This document shows, in pieces, positions 55,252 through 64,000 of a stretch of 64,000 nt of DNA. The position numbers were made by a program, and so were the translations under genes. The notes under the pieces are model-generated. The model saw only the letters and a list, made by a program, of their open reading frames with translations. It had not been told where the DNA came from and did not search any database. The DNA is from Gautieria morchelliformis. Taxonomy: Eukaryota > Basidiomycota > Agaricomycetes > Gomphales > Gomphaceae. The stretch covers positions 62,001 to 126,000 of the forward strand of contig WHVA01000109.1 in assembly GCA_015179125.1 (NCBI GenBank), written 5' to 3'. The first letter of the stretch is position 1, and every line of letters starts with the position of its first letter.

Positions 55252-56846
55252 TCACCAAAAACGCGTTGTCTGTGCCGACATCCCACTGATCAATCGAAAA
55301 ATAACGATGTTGGCAGTCATGGTTGAAAACTGAGACAAGGCAGTTAATATGCATTCATCAAACCCCAGGTATGTGGTGAGAACATACCCCGTTCCCAACG
55401 AAAACCGCCGCTCGCTTTCCAATCTCCATATCCACGGCCTGGTTCACCAGTTTCTCTGGCTCGCTGACGAATGTCAAATTGAGACTGCTTGTTACGCGCT
55501 CCCAGCCCATCCTGCTGGTTAACAAGCGCTCAGTTAGCTTGTCGATCCAGGGTTGCTTTCCATTCGTCATCACATAAATGGAATTGAGTCGCCCGCCGCT
55601 CTTTTCGTAATCACGCTTCACATCTCGCACGCGCTTGACGATGTCGTCCACGTTCGGCCAGCAATGGCGCATAAACTCTTCGAAAGCCTCACCCTCTTTG
55701 GCGTCATTTGGAGGGTTATACACGTCTGGCAAAGATGGAAGGAGGTTCCAGCTATTATATCCAGACGCATACGTTGCCATATTATGACAGTGTGTGCCAT
55801 AGTCTCCTCGTCGAATGTGAAGTGCGAGCACATTTGAGAGCGCCTGATTTTTTCGGAAGGATGAAATGGCTGCAGTTGGAGGACCCCGTTGAAGGCGGCC
55901 CGAGTCGATGGCCCCTGGTGGAAGGGTGGCGGGGAGTTTATGTGTAATAAGAGGGATATTTCGTTCTACGGCATGCAGAACAACATCAGACCAGCGAAAA
56001 TGGGAAATAACGGGCGAGGAAGAGAACGAAGGAAATAATGACAGGCTTCTTGGGGACCCGAAGAAACTGATAGAGTGTCAGACACGCCCTGGCTGCGAGA
56101 GCTCCTGTTCGACTCACTAGAAATCAATGATATGTTTTGACATGTAGGATATCTCGACGCAGGTTTCTGGCATGGCCTTCAACTTGTCTGCCCATCGCTC
56201 TAACACCATTACACCATCAGGCTCGTCTGGGAAATCCAACTCTCTATTTACGGCATCCACGTCCAACAGAGTGCGACGTTTGGAAGGACAGATCTTCAAC
56301 CAGTATTCTATTGAAACAGCCCGGGGGGAAGAATTTGCAAAAGGTGGAAATGGTCCTCCTGCGGTCGGGCCAGAGATAAAGGTATTGAGAGGATGCCATA
56401 CGCCGCCCTCCCACTGTTCCCCAAACATGACGTCATGGAACACGTACGAGCGATTCGAGAGGTAGGCCAAGTGCGAAAGCACTAGCCTTTCGACAGGGAT
56501 GAACACGTCCTCCTAAGAATACAGCGAATTGGACTCACCGGTTATTCAGCTGATTGTTTAGACCCAGGCCCCAGACCTCATTTGAAAACATCAGAGTTCG
56601 TCCTTTGATACCTTCGGGAGGAGGAAGAGAGGTGTCGTGTTGTGGTAACCGTCGCTCGTATTCTCGTATTTGTTTGAATGACAATGGGTACGCGTCTGCG
56701 GCATATAACATTGACGACCATGGAATCCAGTCAGATACACGTGACATTGGACGGTGCCCAGTGGAGAGCCAACATAATAGCACAAAGACTAAGGCTAGCG
56801 ACACCCATGCCAGACGTGTCCTGCGTAACGATCCACGCAAGAGCAT
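55252..56846 (-). CDS. type II membrane O-fucosyltransferase-like protein
   Basis: ATG 56846. Exon 1 (56846-56539) starts with basic residues and one transmembrane segment (LAWVSLALVFVLLCWLS), indicating a Golgi type II protein. GLNNQLNN reads through a 52-nt intron into RLVLSHLAYLSNRSYVF. The lumenal part includes LALHIRRGDYGTHC, the HxRxGD-type motif of GDP-fucose protein O-fucosyltransferases, and the last exon ends FSTMTANIVIFRLISGM..TTRFW (stop 55252), preceded by VGNG. It fits a fungal family of unknown acceptor related to the O-FucT fold; donor specificity is inferred. Confidence 0.83.
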
Positions 56847-56922
56847 AGCAGCTCACTGGTAGTGTTTTCCAGTTTTCCAGGGTCGGCCCCGGTTCAAGTG
56901 ACGGGTTTGATCGATACTGTAT

Positions 56923-58150
56923 CGCCGGAATATTCCGTACCCGAAAACATGGTCTCGGGTCAAGACTACACATTTGTGACTCCACTCTAGTCTTTTCTTC
57001 GCTGCCCTCTACACCAGCTACATATAATGCAAGTGCATGTCACGTTGGCTGGTTTTACATTCACAACAACGCAAAAGCCAGGCTAGTCGCAGACACGTAG
57101 ATATAACGCAACAGGACTTTCGCTCTTATACCACACACATATCCCCCACCGGCTCTTGCCTTACTGTCTAATGTCATATTTCCTCAGCCACAGTTCCAGC
57201 AATTCTTCGGCCACAACCTCTGCTGGAGCGAGTTTTCAGGCAACAAACTGCTAATTTTTCCGCTCCTGCTGTATCACCCAGTGCGTCGACTCTTGCAGCT
57301 GTGCCAGTCCTCGGCCTGCTTCTAAGCAACGGATCCGGACGTCTCCTACAGTATATACAGCACAGTGTACAGGCACTCTCCAGGCTATCTCAGGATCGGT
57401 CTAGGATGTTGAATTTATTTTCAATTCTCCTGGGTTCAGATCCTGCGCAGCGCCGCTGTTCCAACCCCAGTGTCCTTCGCGATCGGGCGCTGCGCACGAT
57501 ACCTGAGCAGGTGGATCGGGAACTGAACCAACTGTCTAGTTCAGCTCCGTGGAGAAACTATTCCCGTAGACCAGCATGCTCTGGCTGGCAAGCATCAGCG
57601 AAGTGAGAAAAAGGCCAACTGCTGAAGATGTACGTCTCTAATATACCCGTTCACGTTATGTCAACGGTTCTCCTTCGGATTTCATGCATTATTTTTTGCA
57701 TCCAACTTGCCAATCAATTAATCACAGATCGCAAACTTCCTACTGCTAGCACTCCCAGTTCTTCCAGTCGGAAAAAAAGACGTCGCGTAATGGACGTCGT
57801 ATCATGCTTTGGACTGGCAATGTCGCATCCGTGCAGGACGTCCAAAAAAGCATCCGGGCGTAGGCACGCAAAACACGTAGCACATGGATCTCATGGCGTC
57901 GACTGCCAGGAGGATAACACCCAATGCACAACCTGTATATTTTTGGAAACAACGTGTATTGCAACTGAGACGATACAGCACGGTGCGTGTGGGTTTCGTT
58001 TCTGTTCCGAGCCCGCAACCAGAAGCCGGTTTGGGATGGAGACTCTGGGAAGATGGAGAAGTGACAAAGAACAACAGCGACATCGCAGTGGCGGCGCTTG
58101 CGCGGGTCCGATTGCTGCGTCAAAAGTGATGTATCATAGACCAACTAAAG
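56923..58150 (+). pseudogene. unrecognised membrane-protein family, copy 1 (damaged)
   Basis: Paralogous to 63093-64000, including about 250 bp upstream of the ATG near 57173. Translated stretches in successive frames are LLLSNGSGRLLQYIQHSVQALSRL, DRALRTIPEQVDRELNQLSSS, a hydrophobic segment STVLLRISCIIFCIQLANQLI, and a late exon PVYFWKQRVLQLRRYSTVRVGF... ending ALARVRLLRQK at 58129. Relative to copy 2 it has a lost base near 57604 and a TAA where copy 2 reads GAA. The family is not recognised; one TM segment near the middle and a basic C-terminal part are visible. Confidence 0.55.
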
Positions 58151-58444
58151 CTTTCAAGCTCATGCCCTGATGATAGATGTCATTTACCACGAAACCAGAA
58201 TCGGGACCGCAACTTGGGCCGGCACTGATGGGGATGATTTCGAGCCCGAACATGAATCCGAAACCACATCGAATTCTAAACACAATCACAGCCAGTCCAA
58301 AACCAACCCGACCCCTTAATATTCAATTTCCAAATCCAAACCCCCGAAGATGATTCAGATCCAGATCCCATATAACCTGGGCGCTGACGACGAATCACCA
58401 CCACGATTCGAAAAAACCCGCACCCAACCTAAAACCTGAGAATG

Positions 58445-58468
58445 AAAAAAAAAAAAAAAAAAAAAAAA
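58445..58468. repeat. poly-A run (24 nt)
   Basis: Uninterrupted A tract. No retroposed gene was recognised upstream. Confidence 0.9.
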
Positions 58469-58637
58469 TCAAATCAGAAGCATTCTGGGGCCGAAACCAA
58501 ACATGGGCCGAAAGCGGGGGGGATCTCTGCACAGAGACAGGAGAACAACAACCCCTCATGATTAGTCCCCTCAGAGCACGCATGCCCTTAAGTGTCAAGT
58601 GCAGCCTGAGGCCTGAGGTCGTGGCGCACCAAGCATT

Positions 58638-58719
58638 GTGTAGGCGCCGCCGTAACCATTTTCGATAAGTACACACACTGTGTGCATCGAAAAGTGTCAC
58701 GGCGGCGCCTAGACATGGC
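58638..58719. repeat. inverted repeat with arms of about 40 bp
   Basis: TGTGTAGGCGCCGCCGTAACC... folds back on GGTGTCACGGCGGCGCCTAGACA-like sequence with a few mismatches and almost no loop. Weaker similarity extends outward about 25 bp on both sides. Confidence 0.8.
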
Positions 58720-59453
58720 ATGGCTAGGTGTCGCCATTTGAGGGCGCAACGCACAGCACGGCACACCCCGGGTCGATATCAAAGCCAGGATTGATGTATG
58801 ACGCTGGCCTCCTGGGATATCCCATGAAACGCGCGCGACGAAAACGATGACGCCTTGAAACTACCATGACGAAGATGAAGGAAAGGGCGCCGAGGAAAGC
58901 GAGGACAGCGAAGACCAAAGCAGATGTGTCCCACGCGCACAAAGGGGCGCAACTGAAAGCACAAAAAGAACGCCACAGACTCAGCCTGAGATACTTAGGA
59001 AGTGATGGTGGGACTTCAACGGAAGAAGTACTACCGGCGACTCCCGGCGTTCTCTTGAAGATAAGGAGGAACGCAAACAGTAACACTTACCCACGGCGCC
59101 GGAGCGCACGCAGATGCAGAAGCACGAGAAAACATGCCCTAGGCAGTAGTGCACGATTTCTCCGACCCGTGGTAGTTTCGAAGTCGGGCATGGAAACGGA
59201 AACATTTACAGTAATACACCATCCGTGAGGTACAATATCGTCGGGGAAGGCGGAAGATGAGCAGTGTAGCTGTCGTACATAGGCAAGGTACGACTTATCA
59301 GACCCCTGCCAGGTCCCTGGTGTGTGGGTGGTGGTGCTAGGATTGGTGAGTGGTGATGAGAGAGGGAAGTTGCGTCTCGAGCACCGGTAATGCCGTAGAT
59401 TCGGGCGCCCTGGCAGTAGCGCGTGCGAGGGAGGAAGGGGGTGAAGGGGGTGA

Positions 59454-59568
59454 GGGAATGTGTGAAGTGGGAATGTGTGAAGTGGGAATGTATGAAGTGG
59501 GAATGTGTGAAGTGGGAATGTGTGAAGTGGGAATGTGTGAAGTGGGAAAGGGTGAAGTGGGAAAGGGG
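59454..59568. repeat. 15-bp minisatellite, about 8 units
   Basis: Unit GGGAATGTGTGAAGT, with single-base variants in the last copies. In one plus frame it would encode repeated MCEVG, but the surrounding frame has no other sign of a gene. Confidence 0.9.
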
Positions 59569-59575
59569 CAGAGCG

Positions 59576-62500
59576 CTTCAGGCGCGAGATGGCCTAATGA
59601 ACAGGGCCTCGTGCGCGAGATAGCCTCGAGAAGAAGAAGGCCATGTATACAATTGCGAAGGCATTATTATGGTCCGTGGATAAATCATGACGATGCCCGA
59701 ATCACAAAGCGTAAATCGGCCTGAATGAATACCAGACCCCACTTGTTGCACGTGCAGCAGCACGCCGCACGAAGAACCAGACCGTAAGAACGTATTTGAC
59801 CACGTGACTCATGCCTGAGCCTGTGCCCGGGAAAGAGCGTGCGTGCCGATCCCGCGCCGCGGAAGTGCCGTGTGTGTGGACTGGGACGTAAATCTCGATT
59901 GGAAATTCTCCTCTCAGGGTCGCACCGCATGGGTCGAGAACAAGAAGGATGGGGAACCTCCGGCATTTAATAACAACGGGGAAGCGGCGTGGCTGCGGGA
60001 CCGAGAGCCGGGGATATGTGCAGTGGGCGTTGATTGCGATGCCAACCCGGGTGCGGGGTTGCGGCATTGATGTGGGCGGGGGTCGAGGGGCGCTGCAGAC
60101 GCGGCGGGAAGCACGATTCTGGCGATGGCTGGCACCCCGGACGCAGATGCGACCGGAAGGAGCGGAACTGACATGAGCCGCACTCGTGGTATCGAGCGAA
60201 GCAGCGGCGTCCCAAAAAGCGGCTGAGCTACGTATGGTGCAGGGACTCAATCCTGAATGACCCCGGTGGCTTGGGGGAGTGGAGTACCGGTATAGCTATG
60301 CAGGAGGGTACTGCAACACAGTCCCTGAATCCAGATATGAGCTGCGCGCTCAGCAGTGGCCCGGGCCACAGGATCACGGCCCGGGCATCTCGGGTGGTGC
60401 GCCAGAACATTCAAGCTGGCTGAGTCATTCTTCTCGCCAGCATTGTGTATGGTATGCAGGCCCGGTGCTGGAACAGGAGATGGTGACTGGCGCTGGAGCG
60501 TGCCAGAGCCCAGAGCAAGAGATAAACCACAGCTGAAGCATGGTGGGGCACGGGAACGACCGCGATACCTCGCTTCAGAAATATACGCGAAGTACGATAT
60601 AAGCCCGGCGTAGCGCACGCCAGAACGCGAGCGTAACGACCCAGCGGGGACCAGCAGCAGCCTAAGAGATGCATGCACACAACAGACGCCACAGAGGCAT
60701 CCGTATCCATGTACATTATGCACACGCCCCCCTGTGCCACAGCAGGACGCGTCCCCTTACGCCGTACGCCGTGGGTTGTTGCGGCATCCGACGTGGTGCA
60801 ACGAGTCGGATACGCACGTCCGTGCCCAGACGCGCACCCTTGACCCGCGACGAGCGCACACACGTACGCAGACGCGCGACGTGACGTGGCATCTGGCTTC
60901 GGAGGCGGGTTGATGCAAGACAAGACATTACATACATACCGTGCGTCATGGTGTGCGCGTGTCTCGCGCATCGCGCATCGCAGAAAAGAATCAAATTCCA
61001 GATCCCGGACCCGGATCTGGATTTCAGGATTTCATGTTCTAGGTAGTGCTGTAGAGCCCCATCCTAATTCCAGGATCAGGAGATGTCAGGGGTGGGGAAG
61101 GGGCGCAAGGACAGGAGGTGGAAGGGCTGAAGTCAAGTCACCGGGTGCGTCTAAGAGCGAGTCCGCGTTGGGATGGACGGAGCGGGCACGGACTCCGAGC
61201 ACAGCTGGAGTTAAGATCGAGCAGCAGCCCAGGGAGACGGCCGAGTACCCAGGCGAGAGCACAGGATCCACGGATTCGGACGCGCAGGGGCAGGAGCAAG
61301 CCAGCATCGCCACACCGCCGGTATTCAAGTTCAGCGCAAGCACACAGGCACGCACACCGCCGGAATATTCGCGATGCACTTCTGGAGGAGTAGCGTGGCT
61401 CGTAATGAGATTTGCGATTCGGAGTCCGGAGGAGCCGTGCGGGGGGTTACGTACTTACAAAATTCGAGTCCTGGACGTGCGTGCGGCGTGGGGTGTATAT
61501 ACGGCGGGTGTCTGATACGCATCGAGTGCCATAAACGCTTGACGCATGGTGTAGTGCTAACTGCTGTTTGCAGAATAGAAGTAACGGCATCATGAGTGAG
61601 CCCGGAACAGACAGGCACACCCGGCATACACTATTAAGTAGTAGACACGATATGTCGCACGAAACACATCGACAAGTACGAGACGTCACGCGACGTCACG
61701 CGCTACGCTCATCACGCGCGCGGGGCGCGAGACGCCAGACATTTCGCAATCGCAATCACAATCGCGCGCGTCAATGGGTCAGTCGCACGGGCTCGGACTC
61801 GGGAGCCGATTTAGAACTCTAGGCTCTAGGAGCTGCTGAGGTCTGAGCGGGAGCAAGCGGGCCCCGCCGCTGCGGGCCTGCCAGCAGCACCATGACATGG
61901 GGTTTGGAGACCGGGGGGTTGGGCTGTGAACATGGCGGAGTACGGCGCAGAGAAAATGCGGACGCCGCGGGCTGCGGCAGCAGTATGCCCACCGCGTGCA
62001 TCTTACGCCATAAGCTGTGGTGTAGGTGCAGATGCAGATACTCCACATTCCCGGAGAACGACTAATGATGTCAAGCGAGGCACACCGTAACAAGGATGAC
62101 GAGACAGAGGAGACGAGGGGTATCACATGAGAGGCGTACCGTGTGAGCAGTCTTGGCTCGTCCCTATCCTGCATGCATGGCTCCACGTCTCTCACCTCGT
62201 CGTCTTAGAAACACTCAGCGCTCTGGGCACCCGCGTCCCCACCTCGCTACAGGTGCCTATGGTGATCGCCGCAACCATCGGCAATCCAGGCCTCGGGCGC
62301 AGGCGCGAATGAGAGGGGTACGCGCGCAGATCAAACAATTCGCGCAGTCCGGATCTGGAGGCGGTATGTATATGATCTTGGCTACGAATTGAGATTGGTT
62401 GGACGATGGGGTGGCACGGTGGCGGGCATGGATTTGGGGAGTTAGAATAGGAGACTTCAGTGCCATCTAAACCTGGAGAAATTATGATGGCCCCTTTCAG

Positions 62501-63092
62501 CACAATACAGCCACAGTGGCAGTGGGGGACCCGCGCACTCCGATCGACTCGACTTCTAGAAACAGCAGAAGTAAATGTATACCGAGGGTCAGAGCGGTTC
62601 GCGCTATGGTGTGGCTGATGCTGGGTGATGTCGCCTGCAGGGCGAAATGCATGGGTCGTGAATGTAACGTGGGTCGATGGGACGCGACGAGTACGTGACG
62701 GGTGATGCGTGGCACGCGTACGAGCGTCAGGTGGGTCAACCACTGTTCCAGTCGCGGCCCGCCGTGCTACTACGCGGGACGCTCGCCCCAGGGCCCGTCA
62801 TTTCGATTTTCAAATATCAAATTCCCTGCACTATACTTATTCTCAACTCACCATCTCAACCGCAACGCCCGCCGCCCGAGACGTGAAACACGAATCACGA
62901 AACTCGAAGCGGCACTTTTCTTCGAATTTCAATTTCAGCGCCTTAGATGATGACCATGTCCGTTGGATAGTCGAGGTCGGACACATGAAACGGTGTGCAA
63001 GCATGAGCCTGGCAGCGGACGAGTAGACGTGTCCTCGCGATCATGCAAGAGCATAGAGGCTCGTTAGACTCGTGACCACTAAAACTCGTCTG
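59576..63092. other. CpG-rich region without a recognised gene
   Basis: GC- and CpG-rich, with long overlapping open frames on both strands that look compositional. It holds short inverted repeats (for example CCAGATCC...GGATCTGG near 60998-61020), a tandem GACGTCACGC pair (61682-61701) and many CACG/CGTG motifs. No tRNA, rRNA or transposon terminus was seen. Confidence 0.4.
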
Positions 63093-64000
63093 CGGCGGGA
63101 ATATTCCGTGCCCGAAAACATGGCCTCGGGCCGATCATACACATGCCTGGCCCACCGTCCCACGCTGGGTCCAATCAACTTTTCTTTGCTGCGCTTTACA
63201 CCAGCTGCGCAGTAGATATAATACGCAACGGGTGTCCTTCGCTCTTATACGACAGGCATATCTTCCCCGGTGCTTTCTTTCGCGTCTATGTCATTCAGTG
63301 AAGTTCCTGAGCCACAGTTCAACTCCAATAACTTTTCGGCCACCAACCTCTGCTGGAGCGAAAAGGTTTCTGCTAATTTTTCTGCTCCTACTGCATCACC
63401 CAATGTGTCGACTCTTGCACTGCGGCTGCGCCAGTCCTCCGCCTGCTTCTAAGCCACGGACGTCTCCTATAGTATATACAAAGTGTACAGGCGCTCTCTG
63501 GGCTATCTCAGGATCGGTCTAGGACGGATGTTGAACTTTCTTCTCAATTCTCCTGGGTTCAGATCCGAAGCGCCGCCGTTCCAACCCCAACGTTCTCTCG
63601 CTATCAGGCGCTGCGCATGATATCTGAGCAGACGGATCGGGAAATGAATCAACTATCTAGTTCGCTGCTCCTTGGAGAAACTATCCCCGTAGATAAGCAC
63701 GATCTGATCTGGCAAGCATCAGAAAATGTGAAAAAGAAAACACCTGAAGATGTACGTCTCGAACATACCCATTCACGTTATGTCAAACGGTTCTCTTTCG
63801 CATTTCACATTTCACGCATTATGTTTGCGTCAAACTTGCCAATCATTTAATTACAGAGCGCAAATTTCCAGCTGCTAGCACTCCCGTGCTCCCCAATGCA
63901 ACGTCGCATCCGTGTAGGAAAAAGCATCAGGGGTATGGGGCACACAAAACACGTGGCACGGATCTCATAGCGTCGACTGCCAGTAGGATAACACCCAATG
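63093..64000 (+). pseudogene. unrecognised membrane-protein family, copy 2 (cut by window end)
   Basis: Direct repeat of 56923-57926 at roughly 75-80% identity by eye, including the upstream CGGGAATATTCCGTGCCCGAAAACATGG block. A start ATG at 63289 gives MSFSEVPEPQFNSNNFSATN, but the frame stops after about 55 codons. The best conserved stretch, from about 63610, reads MISEQTDREMNQLSSSLLLGETIPV..LIWQASENVKKKTPEDVRLEHTHSRYV. About 60 bp present in copy 1 are missing near 63890. Both copies look decayed, unless additional introns rescue them. Confidence 0.5.

Larger units (their letters stand above)
58151..59453. other. gene-poor, low-complexity sequence
   Basis: A-, C- and GAT-rich simple sequence around 58200-58440. 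A minus-strand frame (59086-58724) with hydrophobic stretches (SALVFAVLAFLGALSFIFVMVV) could be a small membrane protein whose first exon is MPDFETTTGRRNR (about 59190) before a GTAAGT donor. It is unsupported by any family. Confidence 0.3.

Noticed and set aside
59454..59568. CRISPR-like array
   Set aside because: Units are 15 bp and contiguous without spacers, and the DNA is eukaryotic; it is a minisatellite.
59843..60971. Long GC-rich frames on both strands (for example 60411-60971 minus)
   Set aside because: Several frames are open at once because CpG-rich DNA has few stops; no conserved features.

Overview
This window is nuclear DNA of a filamentous basidiomycete, most likely an Agaricomycete. 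The evidence is dense 50-60-nt GT-AG introns in almost every gene, fungal versions of core eukaryotic genes, an intron-bearing tRNA-His, and nested LTR and DIRS-type retrotransposons. A Rhizoctonia-like fungus would fit, but that is a guess. All exon structures were read by hand from splice signals and protein similarity remembered from known families; no search was run.

Left gene block (1-18.4 kb): tRNA-His(GTG); 3-hydroxyanthranilate 3,4-dioxygenase (BNA1 type, minus) sharing a 79-bp promoter with an RBM18-like RNA-binding protein (plus); a class II myosin heavy chain (minus, 4175-12154) with an enlarged loop 1; a 1.4-kb spacer with a possible MITE-like inverted-repeat element; the SUMO E1 subunit UBA2 (plus); and the checkpoint kinase CHK1 (minus), whose extreme C terminus looks frameshifted.

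Transposon island (18.9-35.4 kb): three retrotransposons nested inside each other. A DIRS/PAT-like tyrosine-recombinase element (minus, 18922-35363) has split direct repeats in the order A1-ORFs-B1-A2-B2. Its gag-like ORF is interrupted by a Ty1/Copia element (plus, 22551-34325; 472-bp LTRs). The Copia pol is interrupted by a chromodomain Ty3/Gypsy element (minus, 25374-31920) with a 5-bp target duplication GTCGC. All three carry stops or frameshifts.

Gene-relic zone (35.6-41.8 kb): a decayed, intron-bearing 3' part of eIF3 subunit c, itself split by a 399-bp CACTA-like foldback element (TSD TAC); next to it a 3' fragment of eIF2B gamma; perfect and near-perfect palindromes; an acidic unrecognised ORF; and a 728-bp Tourist/Harbinger-like MITE (TSD TTA).

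Right gene block (42-56.8 kb): P5A-type ATPase SPF1 (minus), whose start codon appears to be split by an intron; PUF6/PUM3-type Puf protein (minus); ribosomal protein eL38 (plus); site-2 protease (plus); the SNARE YKT6 (minus); and a type II membrane O-fucosyltransferase-like protein (minus). Several of these act in the secretory pathway or in ribosome biogenesis, but the genes have separate promoters and nothing suggests a functional cluster.

Right end (56.9-64 kb): a gene-poor, CpG-rich, low-complexity region bracketed by two diverged direct copies (about 6.2 kb apart) of an unrecognised family, both with lesions. Between them lie a 15-bp minisatellite, a poly-A run and a long inverted repeat.
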